Positions 48,675 to 57,321 of a stretch of 64,000 nt of DNA are shown piece after piece; the first letter of the stretch is position 1; each line of letters opens with the position of its first letter. This DNA comes from Willaertia magna. Its lineage: Eukaryota; Heterolobosea; Eutetramitea; Acrasida; Naegleriidae. The stretch covers positions 39,931 through 103,930 of the forward strand of contig CADWAF010000356.1 of NCBI GenBank assembly GCA_902984215.1. The letters run 5' to 3'. The translations under genes and the position numbers were made by a program. The notes beneath the pieces are model-generated. The model saw only the letters and a list, made by a program, of their open reading frames with translations. It was not told where the DNA came from and did not search any database.

Positions 48675-49039
48675 TTAATTTTCATTCTTTTTAACTTTAT
48701 CTCTTAATATTTTCTCATCACATCCTATCAATCTATCTATCTCTTTATTTTGTTTAATAAATACTATGGTTGGTAATGCAATAACTTCATGTTCATCGGA
48801 AACCTCTTCATTCTTATCTACATCTACTTTTAAAAACAAAGATTGTTCATGTTCTTTTGCTATCTCTTCAAATATTGGTAAACATTTCTTACATCTATTT
48901 TAAAATAAATATTTAATAATTATTTTGATACTAACGGATTACACCAGTTTGCATAAAAGTCAGCAACTACTAACTTTTCAGCTTCTTGTTTATTGACTAC
49001 TTCCTTAAATTCTTTTGAATCTTGAATTGGAACAGACAT
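48675..49039 (-). CDS. TRX: Thioredoxin, two exons
   Basis: This gene is short and split. Exons 49039-48936 and 48894-48675 (41-nt intron, GTTAGT-AG) give 107 residues. The fold is intact: VVADFYANWCNPCKKCLPIF, FLKVDVDKNEEV and EVIALPTIVFIK, the cis-proline motif. The intron lies exactly between the two redox cysteines: WC-NP is in exon 1 (with two bases of the Pro codon) and CKKC follows. The active site is WCNPC instead of WCGPC. An extra cysteine (KKC) follows. It would reduce protein disulfides, using a thioredoxin reductase such as the one fragmentarily present at 61.6 kb. Confidence 0.9.
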
Positions 49040-49079
49040 TTTTTTATTTTAAATTTACACAATTATTTCATTGTAATCT

Positions 49080-50051
49080 TTAATTACGTTTGGCATGTTT
49101 ATATAATTGATTTAATATGGATAGACCAATACATACTGATTGATTTACATTCATATTCTTTAAAGCATTAACTATAATTAAAGGCATTTCTAATTCTTTT
49201 GCCAATTCTATTGCCTTTATTAATAATTCTTCATCATTAGTTGTTAATAATTGATTATTATAAATAATACATTCTAATGGAGCTAATTGAATTTCTTGTT
49301 CAACATTAATTTTACTTCCAATCAATGCATTCGATTGAACTCTAATACCTTTACGTTGTTGATTGTCAATTTCTTTTTTCCATTCTTTAATTTCCATTAA
49401 ACTATTTTCATCTTTAAATAAATAATAAACTAATGTTTTACCAGAAAATAGATTTGGGCTAAAAATTGATTGAATTGGAAATTTTTCTTTTTTACCAGAA
49501 TGATCAAATACAGATAGTTTTAATACTGAATAATTATTCTCTAAATCAGATGCTTCTTTATATGTTTTGTAACGTATTTTAAATGAAATGGTTGGTTCAT
49601 AATCTTGTTGTTGCAAAGGTTGATTTAAACTTGTTAATTGTAAAGAATATAATGTTTTACCACTTTCTAAAGATCCTTTCAAATGTAATTTTGCATAATT
49701 TTCTGAAAAGGAAGAATTTGTTTGACTATTTGTTACATACGTATTTTTATCAATCATTTGGAATGAATAATTAAATTGATCAATTAATTTACATAATACT
49801 TTTTCATTTAAAATATTATATTTATGAAATGGGAAATAATAAATTTTAAATTCATTTCTTAATAAATACTTCCATAAATTATTTTCTGTTGTGACATGAA
49901 TAAATTGATAAAAAGATTTAGAACATGCACTAATTTTAAATAAATTTCTTGTAGGTAAAAATGTTAATATTTCATAAACAATATCATGAGAAAAATTAGG
50001 TAAACCTAAACAACAAATAGTATTGTTGTTACCATCGTTATTATTTAACAT
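49080..50051 (-). CDS. F-box protein
   Basis: This encodes 323 residues. The N-terminus holds an F-box: GLPNFSHDIVYEILTFLPTR then NLFKISACSKSFYQFI (about residues 16-55), followed by ENNLWKYLLRNEF, the usual end of the motif. The rest has no repeat domain I recognise; it looks like a mixed alpha/beta domain (SLESGKTLYSLQLTSL, SFKIRYKTYKEASDLENN, VYYLFKDENSLMEIKEW), perhaps a beta-sandwich recognition domain. It would bind Skp1 and present a substrate to an SCF ubiquitin ligase. The start follows AATAAAAAAAATG. Confidence 0.75.
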   Translation of the reverse strand: MLNNNDGNNNTICCLGLPNFSHDIVYEILTFLPTRNLFKISACSKSFYQFIHVTTENNLWKYLLRNEFKIYYFPFHKYNILNEKVLCKLIDQFNYSFQMIDKNTYVTNSQTNSSFSENYAKLHLKGSLESGKTLYSLQLTSLNQPLQQQDYEPTISFKIRYKTYKEASDLENNYSVLKLSVFDHSGKKEKFPIQSIFSPNLFSGKTLVYYLFKDENSLMEIKEWKKEIDNQQRKGIRVQSNALIGSKINVEQEIQLAPLECIIYNNQLLTTNDEELLIKAIELAKELEMPLIIVNALKNMNVNQSVCIGLSILNQLYKHAKRN

Positions 50052-50132
50052 TTTTTTTATTATTTACATTAACGAACTTGACAATCTTATAGTTCCATGT
50101 ACCAATGACAATGCTATAATACAATAATAATC

Positions 50133-50888
50133 TTATTCTTCATCACTAGAATCACTATCTTCATCAAATATAGAAAGTTTTTCAGGTACTTTCTCACTAT
50201 TTTCTTCATTATCAAATAAATTAAGTTTACCACTTGTCGTTTCTTGTTCTTCATATAATAATCTATCAAAATTAATTTTAGGTAATTTTTCAGATTCCAT
50301 TGTTAAATTCTCTGTTTTCATTTTCTCTTCAATTAATTGTTGTTTATATAATCTTAAACGTTGTAAATGAAGTAAAGAAAGATTCCAAACTTCAGGTGCA
50401 GGGAATGGAGGACCTTGTAATCCAGTATTCTCTAAAGAAGGTAATTCATTTGTTGTTCTATTAATAAATTGAGCATATGATATAACATCTTGTAAATTTA
50501 ATTTTTTAGATTGTTTAATTGATTTAACAATTGGTATTGAATCATGTAATGTAAAATTTAAATTAGAATGTACTTCTTGTAATGATTCACTTAATTTAGA
50601 TAATTTATATTCTTTTTCTTCAATAATAAATTGTGTCTTTCTTATTTGTTGTTGAATTTTTTGATTTTCTATTAATTCATTTAATAATAATTTTAATTCT
50701 TTATCTTTTTCTAAAAGTAATTCTGAATACATTTGAATTTCATTTTTTATTTGTTTAATCATATTCATTGTTTTTATATAATCACCTGTTAATGTTCTTG
50801 TTCCTTTAGATATCGCTTCACAAAGCTTAGAAAATAATGTTAACATTTCATTCATACATCTCATTAACTTTTGATGAATAGAACTCAT
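50133..50888 (-). CDS. MED4: Mediator complex subunit 4 (MED4)-like
   Basis: This encodes 251 residues. A long helical N-terminal region (IKNEIQMYSELLLEKDKELK and QQQIRKTQFIIEEKEYKL) precedes the MED4 signature: KLNLQDVISYAQFINRTT, then GPPFPAPEVWNLSLLHLQRL. Known MED4 proteins have (E)EIIxYAxRIS and PYPTDxxMRxSxL in the same places. The C-terminus is acidic and serine-rich (SIFDEDSDSSDEE), also as in MED4. MED4 is a core middle-module subunit of Mediator, linking transcription factors to RNA polymerase II. Its start codon is only 13 bp from the start of the divergent PRP38B gene. Confidence 0.82.
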   Translation of the reverse strand: MSSIHQKLMRCMNEMLTLFSKLCEAISKGTRTLTGDYIKTMNMIKQIKNEIQMYSELLLEKDKELKLLLNELIENQKIQQQIRKTQFIIEEKEYKLSKLSESLQEVHSNLNFTLHDSIPIVKSIKQSKKLNLQDVISYAQFINRTTNELPSLENTGLQGPPFPAPEVWNLSLLHLQRLRLYKQQLIEEKMKTENLTMESEKLPKINFDRLLYEEQETTSGKLNLFDNEENSEKVPEKLSIFDEDSDSSDEE

Positions 50889-50901
50889 TTTTTTTTAAAA
50901 A
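50889..50901. promoter_or_regulatory. Thirteen-bp divergent start spacer, T8A5
   Basis: The minus ATG (50886-50888) and the plus ATG (50902-50904) are separated only by TTTTTTTTAAAAA. As with the pair at 43.9 kb, each start codon is preceded by an A-run, and no room exists for two promoters and leaders outside coding sequence. Confidence 0.85.
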
Positions 50902-51894
50902 ATGCCTATCGGAAAGGAAGAGTTAATTGGTGTTGACAATAAAGATGATGATAAGCTTAGCTTTGATGAAGGAATAAATGATGATAATGATAGAAAAGAA
51001 GGAGAGAAAAGTAGAAAAGAAGAAAAAAAGAAAAAGATTGAAGTATGGGGTAATGCGAATACTATGAATTTAACATCCTATTTTCATAAAAAGTTATTAA
51101 CTACTCCCTATTTTAAATCATTATTTGAATATAAAACATATCATGAAGTATTAGAATTAATTAAAAATATTAAATATTTTGATCCATTTAATGATGGGGA
51201 GAATTCTGGAACACCTTCTATTGCTTTTTGTTTACTTTATAAATTACACACTCTAAAATTATCATACAAACAATTGAATGGTATGTTATATAATAAGGAT
51301 CAATCTATTAATATTAGAGTGATTGCTATATTATATTGTAGATTTTGTTTACATCCAGAAGAAATGTGGAATTATTTAAAAGATTTTGTAAGCGATGAAA
51401 CAACAATGATTAATTTGTATCATAAAAAAATTACAATGGGTGAGTTTATTAGAGGAATAATTTTCAATAATAAGTTTTTTGGTAGCAATTGTTTATTACC
51501 TCATATTTCAGCTCAAAATTTAAGATCTATTGAAGATTCTGATGAAATGCAATACGCTATCTCTCAAGCTAAACAAATGCACAAAAGAAAGAATTATGAT
51601 GCCTATGACTCTACATCATCAAATAAAAAGAAAGTTAAACGAGACAATAAAAAATCCAATGTAGGTCAAGAGAAAGAGGTAAATAAGGAAATTAAAAAAG
51701 ATTTTGAACCGGCTGAGTCTAGATTCTCGAAACCAAACTTCTCTAAGTCAACTTTGCCTGTCAACTACACCAAGAGATATGCCTTAAACAAACAAAGAAA
51801 GGACGAAGAGGATGAAGACAAATTCGTCCCAAAGAAGGATGTTTTAGAAACAGAAACAATTAAATTGACGAATAATAAAAAAGATTTATGGTAA
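50902..51894 (+). CDS. PRPF38B: Pre-mRNA-splicing factor PRP38B-like
   Basis: This encodes 330 residues. The PRP38 domain spans ~45-205: EVWGNANTMNLTSYFHKKLL, TPYFKSLFEYKTYHEVLELI, GTPSIAFCLLYKLHTLKLSY, DQSINIRVIAILYCRFCLHP and MGEFIRGIIFNNKFFGSNCL. The GTPSxAFCLLYKL and LYxRF blocks favour PRP38B over PRP38A. The N-terminus is acidic; the C-terminal ~130 residues are Lys/Glu/Asp-rich without a classic RS repeat. The protein would be part of the spliceosomal B complex, relevant since several genes here carry minimal introns. The start follows TTTTAAAAAATG. Confidence 0.9.
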   Translation: MPIGKEELIGVDNKDDDKLSFDEGINDDNDRKEGEKSRKEEKKKKIEVWGNANTMNLTSYFHKKLLTTPYFKSLFEYKTYHEVLELIKNIKYFDPFNDGENSGTPSIAFCLLYKLHTLKLSYKQLNGMLYNKDQSINIRVIAILYCRFCLHPEEMWNYLKDFVSDETTMINLYHKKITMGEFIRGIIFNNKFFGSNCLLPHISAQNLRSIEDSDEMQYAISQAKQMHKRKNYDAYDSTSSNKKKVKRDNKKSNVGQEKEVNKEIKKDFEPAESRFSKPNFSKSTLPVNYTKRYALNKQRKDEEDEDKFVPKKDVLETETIKLTNNKKDLW

Positions 51895-51971
51895 TATTTT
51901 TACGTTTACACACAATATTAATAATTGATCTAGGTAGAGTTTAGAATACAAAAAAAAAGGGATTGGTTAAA

Positions 51972-54900
51972 TTACTCAAAATTGGAATAATCCTTTTGGC
52001 CGACTTCATGTTTCTTTGCCCATAAATTTTGAGCTAATCTACCAATAGCTCTTAATCCATAACTGTAAGGGATTGATAACACACCCAATACGAGACACAA
52101 TAACCATTGATACCAATTCAATGGAACGGTTTGAGTAAATCTACCTAAGAATTGGACAATGATTGCTTGTAAACCTCCAGTCAAAATGAAAATTAAAATA
52201 AACATGATAGATTTGTGGAGACTTTGGAAGATGTTCCATTCGTTATTGATCTTTCTGCTGTTAAGTTCGTTGAAAAGTTGGCAGAAAACGAAAGCGTTGA
52301 ATACAACGGTATTGTTAATTTGAGAGGCACTATAGACTAATTTACCATCAGAGTATTGAGCTTCAGCTAAACATTTTCTGGAACCATCCATATCAACACA
52401 CAAGTATTGATATCCTGTGTAATATAAACCTAATAAGACAGCCATTTGATAGATACCTTGTCCAATAATATGGAGCCACATATTCTTGGTGATTAAACCA
52501 TCCTTTCTACCATATGGTTTACGATCTAATAATTCAGGATAAGGTGGTTCAGTTGCTAAAGCTAAAGCAGCAAAGGTGTCCATGATAAGATTGACCCACA
52601 ATAATTGAACAGCAGTCAAAGGAGGATCCATATGTTTCTTTGTGGAATCTGGAGGTGAAATAATGAATGATGTTAAAGCAGTAATGACTGTAACTAAAAG
52701 AGCAACAACGTTGACGGTCAATTGGAAAACTAAGAATTTTCTAATATTTTCGTAAATAGTTCTTCCCCACAATACAGATTTAACAATTGAACTAAAATTA
52801 TCATCCATAATAATAATGTCAGAAGCTTCTTTTGCAATTTGTGTACCAGAAATACCCATACTTAAACCAACATCTGCTTCCTTTAATGCAGGACCATCAT
52901 TAGTACCGTCACCAGTAACAGCAACAACTTCTCCACGTTCTCTTAAACGAGATACTAATCTGTGTTTGTCAGATGGGGATGAACGTGCCATAACTTGGAG
53001 TCTTGGTAAAAGTTCATCAACTTCTTCATCAGATAATTTTCTGAATTCTGGACCTTCGATAGCAGTACCGTCGCCATATAAAATTCCACATTCACGTGCA
53101 ATGTGTGAAGCAGTTAAAATGTTATCACCTGTAACCATTCTTACAAAAATACCGGATTTCTTACATTGTTTGACTGCATCAATAACTTCAGGACGGAGTG
53201 GATCCTTAATACCAACAATTGCAATTAATGTCATACCTTGTTCCATAGTTTCTTGATCTTCCCAATAACTTGGATTTAATTCTTCACCTTGTAAATCTTT
53301 ATATGCTAAGGTTAAAGTTCTTAAACCAGATGATGCCATATTTTCAATATCTTTTAACCATTTCTTCTTTTGTTCTTCATCTAAAGAGACGACTTTACCA
53401 TTAGTTAAAATTTGGGAAGTACAGAAATTTAAAACAATTTCTGATGCTCCCTTTTCATATAAACGAGTAACACGTTCTTCAGTTTCAACAATGACACCCA
53501 TACGTTTTCTTGAAGAAGAGAAAGTATATAATTTAGAAATCTTATTGTTTTCAGAATAATATTGTCTAATTGGAGTATAATCAACACCTAAATCTCTTAA
53601 CATAATTAATAATGATGCTTCAGTCTTATTACCAGAAATTTCATATTCCTTTAAGCTTCCAGTCTTTGGTTTGTTTAATGATGCCTTTGAGTTAACAGCA
53701 ATACCATGAGATAATACATTAACAACTTTGTCATTCATTCCTTCAGTATTCTTTGGAAGACCGTCCATGTATTCTTCACCTGCAATAACTGCTTTAACAA
53801 CTCTCATTTCGTTTAATGTTAAAGTACCAGTTTTATCGGAACAAATATTAGTTGCACCACCCATAGTTTCACAAGCATGTAAGTGTCTAACTAAGTTATT
53901 ATCTTTCATCATCTTTTTAACAGAGTAAGCTAAGGAAATTGTGACAGCTAATGGTAAACCTTCTGGAACAGCAACGACGACAATTGTGACAGCAATAATA
54001 ATAAAGCTAACAACAGTACCAATATCTCCAACAGCCCATGAATCCTCACCTCTAGTAGTTTGGATTATCTTTTTAATTAACCAACCAGCTAATAAAACTA
54101 AGAAAGTAGCGGTAGCAAAACCAACACCAAATTTACCAATTAATGTTGCCAATTTATCTAATTTATCTTCTAATGGTGTCTTGTTATCGTCATCATCATC
54201 TTCAGTAATCTTTGATAATGTTTTACCCCATTCGGAATTAACACCAACACCAGTAACAATCATTCTACCATAACCTTCAGCAACAACAGTACCAGATAAT
54301 AAGAATGGTGCTTCATCGTTCTTTTTAATTTGATCTGTTTCACCTGTCATGACGGATTCGTCCGTTTTTAGGTCGTGATATTCGAAAACAAGACCATCGG
54401 CTGGAACTTGGTCTCCTTGTTCAATTTCAACAACTTCACCAACAACAATATGACCTATTCTAATTGTAGTAGTTTCACTATCACGAACAACTTTAACTGT
54501 AATATCATCATTTTCTTTTGAAAGTTCTCTGAATTTTCTTTCCTTTTGCCAATCATTTACTGAAGCAACTGTGGAAACAATTAAAACAGCAGCAATAATA
54601 GCAACACCTTCAATCCAACCAAATTTTCTATCTTCTTCTCTTTCAGGGAAGGCTACACCCAAAACAATGGAAACAAGAGCCAATACTAACAAAACAATTA
54701 GGATTGGTTCTTTCAATGCATCTATAAAGAGTTTCCATAGAGGTTTCAATGGTTTTCTTGGATATTCGTTTTTACCAAATTGCGATTGTCTACTTTCTTC
54801 TTCGCTTTGAGAAATACCTGTACGTAAATTGGTATGTAAAGCTTTAGCAATACCTTCTATTCCTCCATATTCTCTTAATTGGTTAACATCTCTACTTTCA

Positions 54901-54983
54901 TTCAATTCATCAAGTTGTTTGAGAGAAATACTGTATGAACCAAAGTCTTCTTGCAGCTCAACATCCTCTTGTCCTTTCATCAT
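51972..54983 (-). CDS. Plasma-membrane-type Ca2+-transporting P-type ATPase (P2B)
   Basis: This encodes 1003 residues. P-type ATPase motifs are complete: PEGLPLAVTISLAYS (ion-binding M4), CSDKTGTLT with the phosphorylated Asp383, the TGES-type loop MTGETDQIKK, MVTGDNILTA, and GDGTNDGPALKEADVG. M5 and M6 carry VNVVALLVTV and LLWVNLIMDTFAALALATEPP, the P2B/PMCA signature. It extrudes Ca2+ from the cytosol or into a vacuole. The C-terminus after the last membrane segment is short (LWAKKHEVGQ to the end), so the long calmodulin-binding tail of animal PMCAs is absent; regulation may be N-terminal as in plant ACAs or lacking. The start is the first of two adjacent ATGs after CATAAAAAAATG. Confidence 0.95.
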   Translation of the reverse strand: MMKGQEDVELQEDFGSYSISLKQLDELNESRDVNQLREYGGIEGIAKALHTNLRTGISQSEEESRQSQFGKNEYPRKPLKPLWKLFIDALKEPILIVLLVLALVSIVLGVAFPEREEDRKFGWIEGVAIIAAVLIVSTVASVNDWQKERKFRELSKENDDITVKVVRDSETTTIRIGHIVVGEVVEIEQGDQVPADGLVFEYHDLKTDESVMTGETDQIKKNDEAPFLLSGTVVAEGYGRMIVTGVGVNSEWGKTLSKITEDDDDDNKTPLEDKLDKLATLIGKFGVGFATATFLVLLAGWLIKKIIQTTRGEDSWAVGDIGTVVSFIIIAVTIVVVAVPEGLPLAVTISLAYSVKKMMKDNNLVRHLHACETMGGATNICSDKTGTLTLNEMRVVKAVIAGEEYMDGLPKNTEGMNDKVVNVLSHGIAVNSKASLNKPKTGSLKEYEISGNKTEASLLIMLRDLGVDYTPIRQYYSENNKISKLYTFSSSRKRMGVIVETEERVTRLYEKGASEIVLNFCTSQILTNGKVVSLDEEQKKKWLKDIENMASSGLRTLTLAYKDLQGEELNPSYWEDQETMEQGMTLIAIVGIKDPLRPEVIDAVKQCKKSGIFVRMVTGDNILTASHIARECGILYGDGTAIEGPEFRKLSDEEVDELLPRLQVMARSSPSDKHRLVSRLRERGEVVAVTGDGTNDGPALKEADVGLSMGISGTQIAKEASDIIIMDDNFSSIVKSVLWGRTIYENIRKFLVFQLTVNVVALLVTVITALTSFIISPPDSTKKHMDPPLTAVQLLWVNLIMDTFAALALATEPPYPELLDRKPYGRKDGLITKNMWLHIIGQGIYQMAVLLGLYYTGYQYLCVDMDGSRKCLAEAQYSDGKLVYSASQINNTVVFNAFVFCQLFNELNSRKINNEWNIFQSLHKSIMFILIFILTGGLQAIIVQFLGRFTQTVPLNWYQWLLCLVLGVLSIPYSYGLRAIGRLAQNLWAKKHEVGQKDYSNFE

Positions 54984-55473
54984 TTTTTTATGACTTGATG
55001 ATTATTACAAGTGGGTGTCTCAATTGTTTTTTTTAAATTGATATTTTTGGGGAGCGCTTTCACACAGCAAGAGCGTTTTTGAAAAAATCTAGTGAATTTT
55101 TTAGTAATTTTCGCCCTCTGTCCATCGTAGTTAAAGAACATAATCAATATTCACTAGATTATGGCCTGTCACTCCAATGGTTCTCTTTATCTTTTTCTTT
55201 CCCCAGTTAATTATTCATAACAAATATTAGAGGAAGAGCAAAAATTGTTTTTAATATTGCTCAGGAGGTCAAGAGCTACAATTAGAGCTAGAGTGATCAC
55301 TGGAAAGGTTGAATTCGAAAACAACAAGAAATTGAACAAACACTCGAACCAAGTGGGCCCAAAAATGATGGGTCATGTTGCCTCCCGTTCCGAAAATTTC
55401 GACTGTCGAAAAAAATACGTCTTGTAAATAAATTTAAATCGCACAATCAGTCAATTGAAAAGATTTTTAAAAT
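54984..55473. other. Divergent intergenic spacer, no gene seen
   Basis: This 490-bp spacer lies between the Ca2+ ATPase and the ARID gene. It is less AT-rich than its surroundings. A 60-codon frame at 55245-55427 has no family features and no A-run before a start, so I do not call it. A weak inverted GAGCGCT/AAGAGCG pair lies near 55052-55075. Confidence 0.5.
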
Positions 55474-57321
55474 ATGATTAATAATCAAATCAGTTTATCG
55501 GAACAAAATGATGATTATATAATTAATCATACACTAGACGAAAATAATAATTTTAATGTAATTGACATTCATACAGTTAGTACAGGAGATGATGACTTTA
55601 TGGATCTAATTGACTATTCTAGTGTGATGCTAATAAAAGAGGAGTTTGTAACAAATACTGAAATAAATTATGTTCCTCCACCTTTAGGAGCTTCCCTTAG
55701 AGATCCAAAGAATAAAACAAAAGATATTATAATAAAAACGGTTGACAATAATACCTCAGAAGACATTTCAATACCATCATCATCTTCCAAAAAAGATTTA
55801 ATTGAAGAAAAACAAACAATAATTGAAATGAATATTAAACTTTATAAAGATTTTATGAGAAAAGAAGAAAATGAAGATTTAGAATCAACGTTAGAAATTC
55901 AATTTTTAAGAATTTTATTAGATTTTTTATCTGAAAATAATATTTTACAATCAACTGTACCAATATGGAGAAATATACCAATTGATTTATTTAATTTATA
56001 TAGACATGTAGTTCACTTAGGAGGATATAATGAAATGAATGAAAATAAATGGAAAATAGTATTTGGAAGAATTAAAAATTATAATTCTATTGTAACTAAT
56101 CCAGTAAATAGATTAAAGGTTTTATATGAATATTATTTAAAAGATTTTGAAAATTCTAAAGAAGCAAAGATAATAGATAAATATTTATTAGAAGATATAG
56201 AAGAAGAGATTGAAGATGAAGTAGAAAGAAAAAAAGATTTTGAAGAATATCAAAATTATTTAATGAGAAAAATTAAACAAGTTCAATTGAAAGAATTTAT
56301 AATGTCAAATGCACTAAATAATAATTATTCTTCTTCATCTGATTATAAAAGTGACACAAAAGAAAAAGTAAATAATAAAAAGAAAGAAGAAAAGAAAGAA
56401 ATTAAAATTACAAAACATTCATTGTCTAATATGCAAAAAGAAATAACAATAGCACATTTAGAGATATTTAAAGTAGATAAATCTAATGTAATAACAGTTC
56501 AAATTGAAATATACCATACACCAACTGGTAAAGTAATTTTAAATAGTTTACCATTAGAAGGTGATATACAATCATTTGGACATTTAATATATTCATCTGT
56601 AATATTAACTAATAATAATGAAAAAGATATAAAAACAGAATATTCATTAAATTCAGTGGATAAAATAGAAAATGGAACTTTATGTTATTGGTCATCAGGG
56701 GGAGATAATATAATATTTGGATATGGTAAAACTCCAGTTTCTAAAAAGAATGAATGTCGATTGACAGATAAATGTATTATATTTGGTAAATTAAATGATT
56801 CAAAATATACATGTAATTTAAAACAAGTTAATAATGATATTATTTATTTACCTAATTTACTTTCTTCTTTAGAAAGTGATGAAGGAGTAGGTTGGTCAAT
56901 GAAATTATCAATTTATAATGAAATTATTATACCCAACTCACCTACAAGAAAAAGAAGAAAAAGAAATGTAAATAATGGAACATTTGAAGAAGATGATTCC
57001 ACACCAACAACTATAAATAATTTAAAAACATTTGTTGTAAAATATAAATATGAAGGTGAATTAGATAATGATAGTAGATTAATTACACATGAATTTGAAA
57101 ATGTTAACATAGTTGACCAAAATCAACTATTTAATGTGTTAAAGAAAGATAACGTGCCATTATCAACACTTTCAGAGATTAGATATTATAGAGAAGGTAA
57201 AGATGAAATTCATAGTGGATGGATTCTTGTAGATAGTGAATTTAAATATCCATTATTAAAAGATAAAAACAAAGAAACATTCATTAGATTAATATTAAAA
57301 AAAGAAAATCAAGTTTATTGA
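55474..57321 (+). CDS. ARID DNA-binding domain fused to a cyclophilin-like (TM1367-type) domain
   Basis: This encodes 615 residues. The ARID/BRIGHT domain lies at ~140-230: FLRILLDFLSENNILQ, WRNIPIDLFNLYRHVVHLGG, NENKWKIVFGRI, VLYEYYLKDFE. This is the standard pattern for AT-rich DNA binding. After a basic coiled linker, residues ~324-445 resemble the prokaryotic cyclophilin-like fold family: PTGKVILNSLPLEGDIQSFG, GTLCYWSSGGDNIIFGYGKT, PVSKKNECRLTDKCIIFGKL, paralleling that family's LPxEGxAxxWGDEIYF, YWPxGxxxCIFFGxTPxS and SPVxVxGK blocks. A basic RKRRKRN signal follows, then a final folded region. The stop is TGA and the coding end overlaps the convergent gene by 7 nt. Confidence 0.75.
   Translation: MINNQISLSEQNDDYIINHTLDENNNFNVIDIHTVSTGDDDFMDLIDYSSVMLIKEEFVTNTEINYVPPPLGASLRDPKNKTKDIIIKTVDNNTSEDISIPSSSSKKDLIEEKQTIIEMNIKLYKDFMRKEENEDLESTLEIQFLRILLDFLSENNILQSTVPIWRNIPIDLFNLYRHVVHLGGYNEMNENKWKIVFGRIKNYNSIVTNPVNRLKVLYEYYLKDFENSKEAKIIDKYLLEDIEEEIEDEVERKKDFEEYQNYLMRKIKQVQLKEFIMSNALNNNYSSSSDYKSDTKEKVNNKKKEEKKEIKITKHSLSNMQKEITIAHLEIFKVDKSNVITVQIEIYHTPTGKVILNSLPLEGDIQSFGHLIYSSVILTNNNEKDIKTEYSLNSVDKIENGTLCYWSSGGDNIIFGYGKTPVSKKNECRLTDKCIIFGKLNDSKYTCNLKQVNNDIIYLPNLLSSLESDEGVGWSMKLSIYNEIIIPNSPTRKRRKRNVNNGTFEEDDSTPTTINNLKTFVVKYKYEGELDNDSRLITHEFENVNIVDQNQLFNVLKKDNVPLSTLSEIRYYREGKDEIHSGWILVDSEFKYPLLKDKNKETFIRLILKKENQVY

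Noticed and set aside
52816..54810. Plus-strand frames of 60-146 codons
   Set aside because: They are antisense to the Ca2+ ATPase, with no start context or family features.
55245..55427. 60-codon plus-strand frame
   Set aside because: No A-run start, no recognised motif, lies in a promoter spacer.
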